Assembly (NCBI RefSeq): GCF_000023705.1
Contig: NC_012968.1
Span: 1,860,001 to 1,924,000 of the forward strand
Direction of reading: 5' to 3'
Length of the DNA: 64,000 nt
Origin: Methylotenera mobilis JLW8
Lineage (GTDB): Bacteria > Pseudomonadota > Gammaproteobacteria > Burkholderiales > Methylophilaceae
Shown here: in pieces, positions 9,046 through 18,315 of the stretch
Layout of the letters: each line of letters begins with the position of its first letter
Position numbering within the stretch: position 1 is the stretch's first letter
Position numbers and translations under genes: made by a program
The notes under the pieces: model-generated
Told to the model about the DNA's origin: nothing
Seen by the model: only the letters and a program-made list of their open reading frames with translations
Databases searched by the model: none

Positions 9046-10185
9046 TTACTGCGCACGCATCAAGTCGATGAACTTATCGAACAAGTAGCTCATTTCAGTT
9101 GGGCCAGGGCTAGCCTCTGGGTGGCCTTGGAAACTGAATGCTGGTTTATCAGTACGTGCGATACCTTGCAAGCTACCATCAAACAACGACACATGCGTTA
9201 CTTTAACGTTTGCTGGCAAAGTATCTACATCCGCTGCAAAACCGTGGTTTTGGCTAGTAATATAAACACGTTTAGTTTCCACATCTTGCACCGGATGGTT
9301 TGCACCATGATGACCGAATTTCATTTTCAAGGTCTTAGCACCAGACGCAAGCGCTAACAATTGATGGCCTAAACAGATACCGAAAGTAGGAATACCTTTG
9401 TCTACAATCGTTTTAATTGCGGAAATTGCGTAGTCACATGGCTCTGGGTCACCAGGTCCATTTGACAAGAATACGCCATCAGGATTCAGTGCCAACGCCT
9501 CTTTAGCCGTTGCCTGCGCTGGCAACACGGTTACTTTACAGCCGCGAGAAACCAGCATACGCAAGATATTACGTTTAACACCGTAATCGAATGCAACCAC
9601 ATGGAATTGCTCTGCAGGCGCCTGCGTGAAGCCTTGACCCAATGCCCACTCGCCTTCAGTGAACTGGTAAGACTTCTCACAACTCACCACTTTGGCTAAG
9701 TCCATGCCAGCCAAACCTGGGAAACCAGCGATAGCATGAGTTGCCAATGATAGCGCGGTAGCCTCATCTGCTTCACCAGCAACGATAACGCCAGTTTGCG
9801 CGCCTTTTTCGCGCAGGATTCTTGTGAGTTTACGTGTGTCGATGTCAGCAATCGCTACTACATTGTTAGCGACCAAGTATTCAGACAAAGATTGGGTGTT
9901 TCTAAAGTTACTATGTGTTAGCGGCAAATCCCTAATCACCAAACCGCTGGCATACACTTTGCCAGACTCTACGTCTTCATTATTAACACCGTAGTTGCCG
10001 ATGTGCGGATAAGTCAGTGTAACAATTTGTTTGGTATAAGATGGGTCTGTCAATATCTCTTGGTAGCCTGTCATCGAAGTGTTAAACACGACTTCAGCTA
10101 CAGCATGCCCAGAAGCTCCGATTGACATGCCACGAAACACGGTTCCATCTGCTAGTACAAGTATGGCGGGCAGGTTTTGTGACAC
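9046..10185 (-). CDS. carA: Carbamoyl phosphate synthase small (glutaminase) subunit
   Basis: Hydrolyses glutamine and channels ammonia to CarB. The 379 residues match the family. The N-terminal domain begins [14 protein letters not shown]; the C-terminal class I amidotransferase domain has the nucleophile in FGICLGHQ, preceded by [12 protein letters not shown], and the His/Glu pair in [11 protein letters not shown]. The first gene of the carAB operon; its promoter and a structured leader lie at 10274-10348. A GAGG sequence precedes the start codon by 6 nt. Confidence 0.98.
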   Translation of the reverse strand: MSQNLPAILVLADGTVFRGMSIGASGHAVAEVVFNTSMTGYQEILTDPSYTKQIVTLTYPHIGNYGVNNEDVESGKVYASGLVIRDLPLTHSNFRNTQSLSEYLVANNVVAIADIDTRKLTRILREKGAQTGVIVAGEADEATALSLATHAIAGFPGLAGMDLAKVVSCEKSYQFTEGEWALGQGFTQAPAEQFHVVAFDYGVKRNILRMLVSRGCKVTVLPAQATAKEALALNPDGVFLSNGPGDPEPCDYAISAIKTIVDKGIPTFGICLGHQLLALASGAKTLKMKFGHHGANHPVQDVETKRVYITSQNHGFAADVDTLPANVKVTHVSLFDGSLQGIARTDKPAFSFQGHPEASPGPTEMSYLFDKFIDLMRAQ

Positions 10186-10273
10186 AATAACTCCTCGGTT
10201 TTACGATAATTAAAATTTACGACATTAAAAACTTCTAATCTTTAGTCCATCATGAACAGATGGCAGATGTGCA

Positions 10274-10307
10274 AAACGGGAGGAGCTTGTATATACTCTT
10301 CCCGTTT
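10274..10307 (-). promoter_or_regulatory. Stem-loop at the 5' end of the carAB leader
   Basis: On the minus strand AAACGGGAAGAG pairs with CTCCTCCCGTTT (11 of 12 pairs, one mismatch) around a 10-nt loop and is followed by TTGCAC, so the T-run is only four long. It begins about 6 nt after the predicted start site. It could be an attenuator, a 5' stabiliser or the binding site of a regulator. No uracil-starvation repeat or leader peptide was recognised. Confidence 0.55.
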
Positions 10308-10319
10308 CAGAATTAACGA

Positions 10320-10348
10320 ATTATAGCGAAAAAAAACCGACTAATCAA
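10320..10348 (-). promoter_or_regulatory. Sigma-70 promoter of carAB
   Basis: On the minus strand TTGATT (10348-10343) and a perfect TATAAT (10325-10320) are separated by exactly 17 nt; the spacer contains a run of eight T. The predicted start is near 10313, giving a leader of about 128 nt before carA. The promoter lies directly after the end of the YjdF-like gene. Confidence 0.7.
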
Positions 10349-10350
10349 TG

Positions 10351-10971
10351 TCAACGTGACACATTCATCATCTGCCGGTCCTGCAGTCTTGCCAAAAACG
10401 CCTGCGCAGCCATCGCCCCTATTAGGGCCATCAGCATGTCCCACTGCGTATCCCACACATCACCTTGCGTCCCCAAAAACGCATCCGCAGCGCCGCCCTC
10501 ATAAGCCGCCACCCACCATTCGATAAACTCGTAAAACGCACTAATGCTAAGGCAAATGCAGCTCACAATAAAGAACAGCCAACGACCAGCCACCAAAGGG
10601 GATTTTCTTAATAAGATTTCGCGCGCCACCATCGCAGGCACAAACCCTTGTGCAAAATGCCCAACCCTATCGTAATAGTTGCGAGACAGTTCATACGTAT
10701 CGCGCAACCAATTAAACAAAGGCACCTCAGCATAGGTGTAATGCCCACCAACCAACAAAATGACAGCGTGAATTAATATCAGCGCATAAACCAACTGGGT
10801 AAAAACAAAAGAACGGTAGGTAGCAAACAATACAGGCAAGGCAATCATCACAGGCGCCACTTCCAGCGCCCATGTCAACCTATCAACAGGATGGATTGCA
10901 GACCAAACAAACGCAACACCCAGGAGACTGAGTAAAACAATGTAGTAGCAACAACGATGTGCGGTCATCAT
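10351..10971 (-). CDS. DUF2238 (YjdF-like) inner-membrane protein
   Basis: Unknown function. The 206 residues contain six predicted membrane helices. The central motif YDRVGHFAQGFVPAMVAREI and the later FYEFIEWWVAAYEG followed by FLGTQGDVWDTQWDM are the DUF2238 signature. Conserved His, Asp, Glu and Trp near the membrane suggest metal or ligand binding, but that is inference. It lies 27 bp downstream of dapB on the same strand and is probably co-transcribed. The promoter of carAB begins 0-3 bp past its stop codon. Confidence 0.85.
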   Translation of the reverse strand: MMTAHRCCYYIVLLSLLGVAFVWSAIHPVDRLTWALEVAPVMIALPVLFATYRSFVFTQLVYALILIHAVILLVGGHYTYAEVPLFNWLRDTYELSRNYYDRVGHFAQGFVPAMVAREILLRKSPLVAGRWLFFIVSCICLSISAFYEFIEWWVAAYEGGAADAFLGTQGDVWDTQWDMLMALIGAMAAQAFLARLQDRQMMNVSR

Positions 10972-10998
10972 TGATGAGGATAGCAGTGACAGAAGCCT

Positions 10999-11808
10999 CT
11001 AGCGCAAACCCAACACATCCCGCATGTCGTACAGACCTGAATCTTTAACTGCTAAATACTTGGCAGCACGCAGCGCACCCAAGGCAAAAGTTGCACGGCT
11101 GCTTGCCTTGTGCGTTAATTCCACGCGCTCGCCAATACCAGCCAACACCACAGTATGGTCACCCACCACGTCACCGCCACGCATGGTGGCAAAACCAATT
11201 TTACCCGCCTCACGCTCACCGGTCACACCCTCGCGCGCATACACTGCACAGTCTTTCAAATCTTGCCCCAGACCTTGAGCTGCCGCCTCACCCAAACGCA
11301 AAGCGGTACCAGATGGCGCATCCACTTTATAGCGATGATGCATTTCCACCACCTCAATATCGTAGCCTTCATTGAGCACGCGTGCAGCCTGCTCTACCAG
11401 ATTAATTAGCAAGGTCACACCTACACTCATGTTCGGCGCAAATACAATGGCAATATTTTTTGCCGCAGCCTCAATTACCTGCTTTTCTTCCACAGAAAAG
11501 CCAGTGGTTCCGATAATCATCTTTACCTTGTATTTTTGACATGCCGCTAAATAAGCCATGCTTGCTTCCGGCCTTGTGAAATCAACCAGCACGTCTGCAT
11601 CTTTTAGCGCAACGTCAATATCAGAAACCACGCGCACCCCTGACACACGACCAAACTGCTCGCCCGCATCACGGCCTAAATGTACATTTTCTGCACGATC
11701 TAGCGCACCGTGCAATACCAACTCAACGTCGGAAAACACGCCCTCTAACAAAGCGTGGCCCATCCGGCCTGAGCAACCTGCAATTACAACTTTCAATGGA
11801 TTTGCCAT
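10999..11808 (-). CDS. dapB: 4-hydroxy-tetrahydrodipicolinate reductase
   Basis: Second committed step of the diaminopimelate/lysine pathway, using NAD(P)H. The 269 residues are normal. The nucleotide-binding start is VVIAGCSGRMG, and the catalytic motif is EMHHRYKVDAPSGTA, with the two His, Lys and the phosphate-loop SGT seen in all DapB proteins. TIMRGG-type ATMRGGDVVGDHTV follows. It lies 60 bp downstream of bamE on the same strand, in a common betaproteobacterial order fur/bamE-dapB-carAB. A 17-bp direct repeat occupies the gap to bamE. Confidence 0.97.
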   Translation of the reverse strand: MANPLKVVIAGCSGRMGHALLEGVFSDVELVLHGALDRAENVHLGRDAGEQFGRVSGVRVVSDIDVALKDADVLVDFTRPEASMAYLAACQKYKVKMIIGTTGFSVEEKQVIEAAAKNIAIVFAPNMSVGVTLLINLVEQAARVLNEGYDIEVVEMHHRYKVDAPSGTALRLGEAAAQGLGQDLKDCAVYAREGVTGEREAGKIGFATMRGGDVVGDHTVVLAGIGERVELTHKASSRATFALGALRAAKYLAVKDSGLYDMRDVLGLR

Positions 11809-11829
11809 ATCAAAAAACCTATCAATTTC

Positions 11830-11859
11830 TACAAATTACTTTTCTATACAAATTACTTT
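11830..11859. repeat. 17-bp-period direct repeat between bamE and dapB
   Basis: TACAAATTACTTT occurs at 11830 and again at 11847, filling half of the 60-bp gap. It belongs to the set of short direct repeats seen in many gene gaps of this window. It could equally be a paired binding site. Confidence 0.6.
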
Positions 11860-11868
11860 ACTGCAAGA

Positions 11869-12858
11869 TTAAAAGCCAATCTTTTCCAACATGCGATCAA
11901 AGAAGCTAGGCTCATTTTCTGGCGGCAAATCCTGAGGCTTAGGCGCAACTTTATTGCCTACGCGCGGCGCGGCAGGAGCAGCCACGGCATCAGACTCAAC
12001 CTCTTCTGGCAATGAGCGTAACTTGCGGTCGAACACCATACCTGACGCCGATTCATAAAGCGGAGAGTTCACTGGTGACTCAACAGGCGCAGCAACTTGT
12101 GGCACAACTTCTGGCTCAGACTGCTTAACCACCTCAGGTATTACTGGAGTAGCCTCGACCACAGGTGCAGGACTAGCCACAGCGGCTGGCGCAGCAACAG
12201 CTGCCTCAGTTGATGGAGCCACAGGCACTGCTAGTGGAACTGCCAGCATGGATGGCGACGCGTCGGTAGCCGCAGGCTGCTCAACAGCATCGACCTTGAT
12301 TTGCTCTGCAGCTTTAGGCTCAACCGCCTTAAGCTCTGGCACTTTTTTCACATCAGCTTTTGCTGCCGGCGCTTTTTCCTCAGGCGCCTTAGCCGGCGCA
12401 GCTTCGTCTTTTTCCCAGAATTTCAGCTTATTAATTAAGCTCTTTTCTTCTGGCTTTTTATACGGCTCGACCAAGCGAGTCCCGGTATTGGCACGCTCAG
12501 TTTCAGGTGCAGCACTGCCAGCTGGAATCACGTCACCGCGCACTGCTTTTAACAAGTCTTTTTCAAAATCAAGAATCACACGACGCTGTTCGATAATCTT
12601 GCCAGCCTCGCGCATTTGATACACATAGTCCCAACGGTTACCGTGGAAACTATCCTGAATCAGCGGAGTCCCCATAATAAAGCGCACTTGAGATTTGGTC
12701 ATGCCAGGACGTAGTTGCAACAGCATTTTAGAAGTGACCACATTACCCTGCTGAACATCCAGCTTATATGGCTTAATGCTAGGAAGCGCCGTACCACATG
12801 CAGTGCAAAGCAAAACCAGCAAAACAACTAGATAACGTAAACTAGAAAAATAACGCAT
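11869..12858 (-). CDS. bamE: Outer-membrane assembly lipoprotein BamE with a long C-terminal extension
   Basis: Lipoprotein partner of BamA-BamD in outer-membrane protein insertion. Signal peptide and lipobox LLCTAC place the acylated Cys at residue 21. The BamE fold follows to about residue 110 (LRPGMTKSQVRFIMGTP and WDYVYQMR are signature segments). Most BamE proteins end here at about 110-120 residues; this one continues to 329 with an Ala/Pro/Val/Glu-rich linker holding two hydrophobic motifs, SLINKLKFWEK (about 133-143) and the C-terminal SFFDRMLEKIGF. Divergent from fur, a conserved pairing. The extension's role is unknown; it may span the periplasm. Confidence 0.93.
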   Translation of the reverse strand: MRYFSSLRYLVVLLVLLCTACGTALPSIKPYKLDVQQGNVVTSKMLLQLRPGMTKSQVRFIMGTPLIQDSFHGNRWDYVYQMREAGKIIEQRRVILDFEKDLLKAVRGDVIPAGSAAPETERANTGTRLVEPYKKPEEKSLINKLKFWEKDEAAPAKAPEEKAPAAKADVKKVPELKAVEPKAAEQIKVDAVEQPAATDASPSMLAVPLAVPVAPSTEAAVAAPAAVASPAPVVEATPVIPEVVKQSEPEVVPQVAAPVESPVNSPLYESASGMVFDRKLRSLPEEVESDAVAAPAAPRVGNKVAPKPQDLPPENEPSFFDRMLEKIGF

Positions 12859-12948
12859 ATCATGACTTTAATTTGAATTGGCGTTAATATACCACGTAGC
12901 GACTGAAGCCAAAACATCCACCCTATTAATTGTGAATATTCCAAAATC

Positions 12949-13374
12949 ATGCAAGATCAAAAAGATTTAAAAAACGCTGGGCTCAAAGCCACCTTACCAA
13001 GACTTAAGGTGTTAAACCTTTTTGAGAACAGCAAAGAACGCCACCTATCGGCCGAAGATATCTACAAGATTATGATTAACGCTGGTGAGGATGTGGGTTT
13101 GGCTACGGTCTATCGCGTACTGACACAATTTGAGCAAGCAGGCCTATTGATTAGACACCACTTTGAAAGCGGTAAAGCAGTGTTTGAGCTGAATAGTGGT
13201 GGACACCATGACCACATCGTCTGTATTAAATGTGGTCGCGTTGAAGAGTTCTATGACCCAGAAATCGAAAAAAGACAAGAAAGTGCAGCGGCTAAACTAG
13301 GCTTCACCATGCAAGATCACTCACTGACCATTTACGGCGTTTGCTCTAAGCAGCCATGCGAGAGCAAAGAGTAA
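12949..13374 (+). CDS. fur: Ferric uptake regulator
   Basis: Iron-responsive repressor that binds Fur boxes as a dimer with Fe2+. The 141 residues fit. N-terminal winged helix: LKNAGLKATLPRLKVLNLFE then LATVYRVLTQFEQAGL recognition region. Metal site region GGHHDHIVCIKCGRVEEF is present. The C-terminus CSKQPCESKE retains a Cys pair. Divergent from bamE across a 90-bp gap; I could not find a convincing Fur box there. Confidence 0.97.
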   Translation: MQDQKDLKNAGLKATLPRLKVLNLFENSKERHLSAEDIYKIMINAGEDVGLATVYRVLTQFEQAGLLIRHHFESGKAVFELNSGGHHDHIVCIKCGRVEEFYDPEIEKRQESAAAKLGFTMQDHSLTIYGVCSKQPCESKE

Positions 13375-13430
13375 ATCCGCATAGATTAGTAAAACAGTGC
13401 AGCTTTAGCGCACCCACCCGCAGTAAAAAC

Positions 13431-15083
13431 TTACCCTAACAACATTTCCTTGGCATGCTGCCTTGTTGTTTCGGTAAGCGCTATCCCACCCAGCATACGT
13501 GCTACTTCCTCAATCCGGCTATCTGCACTTAATGCGGCAATCGTACTTAAGGTTTGACCGCCAGCCTGAGATTTACTTACTCGCAAATGATGCTTACCAA
13601 GCGCCGCCACCTGTGGCAAGTGGGTAATCACTAACACTTGTCGCTGCTCACCCAATTGCTTCAGCAAGTTACCTACCACTTCTGCTACGCCACCGCCAAT
13701 ACCAACGTCAACCTCATCAAAAATCATGGTTGGGATACTGCCTTGTTGTGCCGTCACCACACGTATTGCCAAACTGATACGTGACAACTCACCTCCAGAA
13801 GCCACTTTACTGAGTGAACGTGGCGCAACGCCCGCGTGACCTGCCACCAAAAACTCAACCTGTTCCAAACCACTGGCACTAGGCGCAACAGGCGTTAACG
13901 CTACTGAAAACTGTCCCCCGCTGAGAGACAAGCGCTGCATTTCAGCAGTGATTTTTTGGTGCAGGATAGCGGCAGCAGCTGCCCGGCCCGTACTTAAACT
14001 TTCAGCTAACTTTGTATACTCACTAAAAGCCACACGCTCCTGCTCAGCCAGTGCGCCATCGTCTGCAAAACTGGACAACTCAGCCATTCTCTCCTGCCAG
14101 CTTTGAAGTAGAACGGGTAAATCCTCCACTCGCGACCGATATTTGCGCGCGGCAGCGTGTATAGACTGTATCCTCGCATCCACCTCACTCAAACGTGCAG
14201 GATCCAGCTCCATGCGCTGAATGTAGCGATTTAGAGAACGGCTTGCTTCTTGCAGTTGAATCACACCTGAGTCCAGAGACTCAGAAACCTCAACCAAACT
14301 GGCATCATAAGCCTGCATGCCTTGCAGATGGTGCTGCACTTGCGCCAATAAATTGAGCGCAGACAACTCGCCTTCGCTCAATAGCTCCAAGCAATTTTCA
14401 CCACTATTAATTAAGCTGGCGCCATTGGAAAGCAACAAATGCTCATGCTGCAACGCATCCCACTCTTGCGCTTCAAACGCTAGCGCCGAGAGTTCACGTA
14501 CGTTATCTCGCAGCAAAGCTAACTCATCGGCATAAGCCTCTGCGTTCTTCTCCAACTCCAAACGCAGGCCATGCAGGCGATACCAATGCTTATATTGCTC
14601 CGCTACATTTTTTGCCACACCTAACAAGCCGCCAAACTCATCTAGAATTTGACGCTGAGTTACGGCTTTAAGCAGAGAGTGATGGGCATTCTGACTGTAG
14701 ATATCAACCAAAAACTCACCCAGCTCTTTAAGCTGTTGCATGGTGGCTGAAGCGCCATTAATGAAAGCACGTGAGCGGCCATCAGCGTAGATAACACGGC
14801 GTAATAGCAGCTCAGGCTCATCATGCGCAATCTCCTGCTCGGCCAACCAAGTTAATGCTTCAACATTATTTTGCAGTGAAAAACATGCACTAATCTCAGC
14901 TTTGTCGCAGCCAGCACGGGTCACGCCACCTTCACCGCGTGCGCCCAAAGCCAAAGACAGCGCATCAATCAGAATTGATTTACCTGCACCAGTTTCACCC
15001 GTCAGCACCGTAAACCCTGATTGAAAATCCAGATCAAGCTGATCAACAATGACGAAATCGCGAATTGAAAGTGTTTGTAGCAT
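13431..15083 (-). CDS. recN: DNA repair protein RecN
   Basis: SMC-like ATPase of double-strand break repair. The 550 residues are normal. Walker A GETGAGKS is at 29-36 after FTVLTGE. A long coiled coil occupies the middle. The C-terminal half has the ABC signature LSKVASGGELSRISLA and Walker B MIFDEVDVGIGGG, then VLVITHLPQVAALG. Convergent with fur and lies downstream of nadK on the same strand (190-bp gap). No LexA box was recognised before it. Confidence 0.97.
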   Translation of the reverse strand: MLQTLSIRDFVIVDQLDLDFQSGFTVLTGETGAGKSILIDALSLALGARGEGGVTRAGCDKAEISACFSLQNNVEALTWLAEQEIAHDEPELLLRRVIYADGRSRAFINGASATMQQLKELGEFLVDIYSQNAHHSLLKAVTQRQILDEFGGLLGVAKNVAEQYKHWYRLHGLRLELEKNAEAYADELALLRDNVRELSALAFEAQEWDALQHEHLLLSNGASLINSGENCLELLSEGELSALNLLAQVQHHLQGMQAYDASLVEVSESLDSGVIQLQEASRSLNRYIQRMELDPARLSEVDARIQSIHAAARKYRSRVEDLPVLLQSWQERMAELSSFADDGALAEQERVAFSEYTKLAESLSTGRAAAAAILHQKITAEMQRLSLSGGQFSVALTPVAPSASGLEQVEFLVAGHAGVAPRSLSKVASGGELSRISLAIRVVTAQQGSIPTMIFDEVDVGIGGGVAEVVGNLLKQLGEQRQVLVITHLPQVAALGKHHLRVSKSQAGGQTLSTIAALSADSRIEEVARMLGGIALTETTRQHAKEMLLG

Positions 15084-15272
15084 AATTCAATCAGTCCATT
15101 TTATTGCCAAATCAAAATGACAAGGCTTAGAGCGGTGCAGTAGATATAGATTAGAGTGCAACATGATGATTACAACTCAAGATTGCTCAATTGTTGTTAC
15201 AGACACACCCACTATTATTTCATAGCCTTTGCGGAGAGATATGGCGCCAGCGACTCTGTAAAAGTACAGGTA

Positions 15273-16142
15273 TTAACCCCAGTTTAGTTTATTTCTGAGC
15301 ATATCAAAATAGCAATACTCCACGGGATGTAGCAGTGAGATTGTCTTTTCTGCACGGCGTATTACGATTTTATCACCCACTTCCAAACCAAGTTGGAATT
15401 GACCATCAAAGCTTAACTGGGCTTCATCAAACTGCACTACGGTAACAACGATATTACTCGCACTACTCACTGCAATTGGGCGGTTACTCAGCGTATGCGG
15501 ACAGATGGGCACTAGTGAGATTGCTTCTAAATTAGGGTGTAGAATCGGCCCGCCAGCCGACAACGCATAGGCTGTTGCACCGGTCGGTGTGCCAACAATC
15601 AGGCCATCACTACGCTGCTTATAAACGAACTTACCATCGATTTCAATTTCCAGCTCGATCAAGCGCAAACCGCTCTTAATCACCACATCATTCAGTGCAT
15701 GGCTAGTGTAAATAATCTGGTTATCTCTCACCACATCGGTGGATAACAACATACGCGGTTCTTCTATGGAATCTCCCGCGAGGATGCGATCAATTTCAAC
15801 CAGCATATCTTCTGCGCGCAAATCGGTTAAAAAACCAAAACGACCACGATTGACACCGACCAAAGGAACATCAGCGTCAATTAAACTACGAGCAACACTG
15901 AGCATGGTGCCATCACCACCCATGACGATTGCAAGATCTGCAACCTGACCGATTTCACTTATAGCTAACGTTTGGTAGCTAGTAAGCTGAGCATGATGTG
16001 CGGTATTTTCCTCAACCCACACCTCATAGTGCCGGGCGGATAAATGTCGGGCTAAGTCTGCTAAATCCGCCTGCATCAACTGTAAAGCCGATACATTCAT
16101 ATATTTGCCGATAAGCGCTATTTTTTTAAAGTTTGTCTGCAC
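15273..16142 (-). CDS. nadK: NAD kinase
   Basis: Phosphorylates NAD to NADP. The 289 residues match. Motif GGDGTM is at 75-80, the second motif is HALNDVVIKSG, and the third is GLIVGTPTGATAYALSAGGPI. In related genomes nadK is divergent from hrcA; here a sulfatase-fold gene lies between them. No strong promoter was identified in the 243-bp divergent gap, which contains a perfect palindrome at 16272-16288. Confidence 0.97.
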   Translation of the reverse strand: MQTNFKKIALIGKYMNVSALQLMQADLADLARHLSARHYEVWVEENTAHHAQLTSYQTLAISEIGQVADLAIVMGGDGTMLSVARSLIDADVPLVGVNRGRFGFLTDLRAEDMLVEIDRILAGDSIEEPRMLLSTDVVRDNQIIYTSHALNDVVIKSGLRLIELEIEIDGKFVYKQRSDGLIVGTPTGATAYALSAGGPILHPNLEAISLVPICPHTLSNRPIAVSSASNIVVTVVQFDEAQLSFDGQFQLGLEVGDKIVIRRAEKTISLLHPVEYCYFDMLRNKLNWG

Positions 16143-16271
16143 GGCAGAATTAAAACATAGTCAGTAAATCTTAGCAAAGCGAAAACCATACATAGCATGC
16201 AATAAATATCATCCACCCCTACATTTTTTGCGTCATAATGACCAACAAGCCATATATCAACAAATGAATAT

Positions 16272-16288
16272 TTAACACATTGTGTTAA
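16272..16288. promoter_or_regulatory. Perfect 17-bp palindrome, possible operator
   Basis: TTAACACA, a central T, then TGTGTTAA form a perfect palindrome in the divergent gap between nadK and the sulfatase-fold gene, 98 bp before the likely start of the latter. The size and symmetry suit a dimeric repressor site. I do not recognise the regulator. Confidence 0.5.
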
Positions 16289-16385
16289 TAATCAAAAAGT
16301 TAACAAAAATAAATGCGATAAAAACCTACTGGCGTAATTTTTGCTTATCCAGCCCAATCTAACATTTTCCAATAATAAAACCTAT

Positions 16386-18278
16386 ATGACGGCTCCAATT
16401 CAAAACAACATACTGAAAACATATTTCTTACTCACTTACGTTGCAGTGCTAGCGCTGGTATCTGATTCAATCCCGGTTGCGAGCATTTTCCAGGATGGCT
16501 TAATCCCTACCGGCTTTATGCTCATCACCTGGTTGCTATATGGCTTATATTACTTACTACCAGCCATCGTCGTTACCGCATTAGTTAAATTTATTAGCAA
16601 AAAAAATACCCGTGCTGTGTATGCAACCGCAGTGATTAGCGGAGGCCTCACCACCTTAGTCATGTATGCAAATGCCAAATTGTTTTCACTTTACGGCATG
16701 TTCTTTAATGGATTTATCCTCAACCTAGTCGCCACCCCTGGCGGCATTGAGTCCCTAGGTGGAAGCAGTGCATCTGACGTGGGCTTCGCACTGATTGCGC
16801 TCGGGTTTATGAGCGCACAAGCCCTAGCTTTATGGTTAGTACACTATTTTTATATAAAAAAATCAGCACCGCAGTTATCGTTCAAATTTCTACCGATTAC
16901 CGCTCTCGTTGCCACTGTATTTGTACATATGGGCTTTGCTTTAGATAGCTACACCACTAACCAGTTAAATGTCGTTGCACAAGCCATTCCGTTTTACCAA
17001 ACAGTATCGGCTCGTGGCTTCTTTAAAAGCCTAGGGCTGACCACTAAGCGTGAAGCTAAACTTAAACTAAAAGGTAAGCTCAACTACCCACTTAACCCGA
17101 TTCAATTCAAACAACCAGCCAAGCCATACAATATTATCTGGTTAACTTCAGAGTCTTGGCGCGCAGATACCCTCAACGAAAAAATCATGCCTAACAGCTG
17201 GGAGTTTGCCAAAGGCGCGGCTAGATTTACCCGTAACTACAGCACCGGCAATGGTACACGTATGGGCGTATTTGGCATGTTTACCGCCATGCCTGGCAAC
17301 TATTGGTTTCCTTTCTTGGAAGAACGCCGCGGTGCCGCCATTATTGATGTGTTGCAGCAACAGCAATACCAAATGAGCTTTTACACCAGCGCCAAATTCT
17401 CTTACCCGGAGTTTGATAAGACTATTTTTGCACACGTGCCAGCCGAGCAACTACACGACAAGAACAAAGGTGCCAGCGGTTGGGAAAATGACCGTAACAA
17501 TGTCACTGATTTGCTGTCGTTTATTGATCAACGCGACAAAAGCAAACCGTTCTTCACATTTATGTTTTTTGAATCACCGCACGCACGCTACTACTTTCCG
17601 CCTGAAAGCGTGATTGCAACGCCATATCGCGATGACCTCAACTACGCTACCTTAAGTAAAACTGCGCTACGTGACAATATTGTGCCGATTAAAAATCGCT
17701 ACATTAACTCCGTGCATCATTTAGATATGCAATATGGTCGTATATTCGACTACTTGAAACAGCACCAACTGTTAGACAACACGATTGTTATCCTCATCGG
17801 CGATCACGGCGAGGAGTTTATGGAGCACGGCTTCTGGGGCCACAACTCTACGTTTGTAGACCAGCAGGTACGTACCCCACTCGTTATTTACAAGCCAGGC
17901 TCAGCACCGTTGGTGAGCGACCAAATGACCAGCCATATGGACGTTGTGCCCACCATCATGCCATTAATCGGTGTGAGCAATCCAAGTAGCGACTACTCCA
18001 CTGGTTACAACCTGTTAGCTGGCGAAAAGCGCACTCACACTTATATTTCAGATTGGGACAAAGTCACTTACGTGGATGATGATGTGAAAATCACCCAGCC
18101 AGTAAATGCTAAAAGTTTCGCGCTGATGACCTCCAGCAGGGGCGATGACACAGCGCTGCCTAGCGATGAACGTAAGGGATTATTGCAGCAGAAACAGCCT
18201 GCCATGCTGCAATTGGTGCAGGATTTAAGTAAATTCTTCAAGAAAAAAGATGGTCACAGACCAGCACCCCCCCGATAG
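16386..18278 (+). CDS. LapC/YejM-like inner-membrane protein with sulfatase-fold domain
   Basis: About 630 residues from the ATG at 16386; an in-frame TTG at 16341 would add 15. No good ribosome site precedes either. Five membrane helices fill about residues 10-190. The periplasmic domain begins near NIIWLTSESWRADTLN and has the alkaline-phosphatase-superfamily motifs YSTGNGTRMGVFGMF, VILIGDHGEEFMEHGFWGH and SHMDVVPTIMPLIG. Candidate metal/nucleophile residues (Glu in TSES, Thr in STGNGT, Asp-His) are retained. E. coli YejM/LapC (DUF3413) senses LPS and signals through LapB to FtsH-LpxC; whether this protein does that or is a phosphoethanolamine/glycerol-phosphate transferase is open. Its place beside LPS genes favours an envelope role. 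Confidence 0.75.
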   Translation: MTAPIQNNILKTYFLLTYVAVLALVSDSIPVASIFQDGLIPTGFMLITWLLYGLYYLLPAIVVTALVKFISKKNTRAVYATAVISGGLTTLVMYANAKLFSLYGMFFNGFILNLVATPGGIESLGGSSASDVGFALIALGFMSAQALALWLVHYFYIKKSAPQLSFKFLPITALVATVFVHMGFALDSYTTNQLNVVAQAIPFYQTVSARGFFKSLGLTTKREAKLKLKGKLNYPLNPIQFKQPAKPYNIIWLTSESWRADTLNEKIMPNSWEFAKGAARFTRNYSTGNGTRMGVFGMFTAMPGNYWFPFLEERRGAAIIDVLQQQQYQMSFYTSAKFSYPEFDKTIFAHVPAEQLHDKNKGASGWENDRNNVTDLLSFIDQRDKSKPFFTFMFFESPHARYYFPPESVIATPYRDDLNYATLSKTALRDNIVPIKNRYINSVHHLDMQYGRIFDYLKQHQLLDNTIVILIGDHGEEFMEHGFWGHNSTFVDQQVRTPLVIYKPGSAPLVSDQMTSHMDVVPTIMPLIGVSNPSSDYSTGYNLLAGEKRTHTYISDWDKVTYVDDDVKITQPVNAKSFALMTSSRGDDTALPSDERKGLLQQKQPAMLQLVQDLSKFFKKKDGHRPAPPR

Positions 18279-18315
18279 CATTGCCTTATCAGGCTAACTG
18301 ACCGATAATTTGCGC

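Noticed and set aside
18279-18315. CIRCE element before hrcA
   Set aside because: No TTAGCACTC/GAGTGCTAA arms here or near grpE or dnaK.
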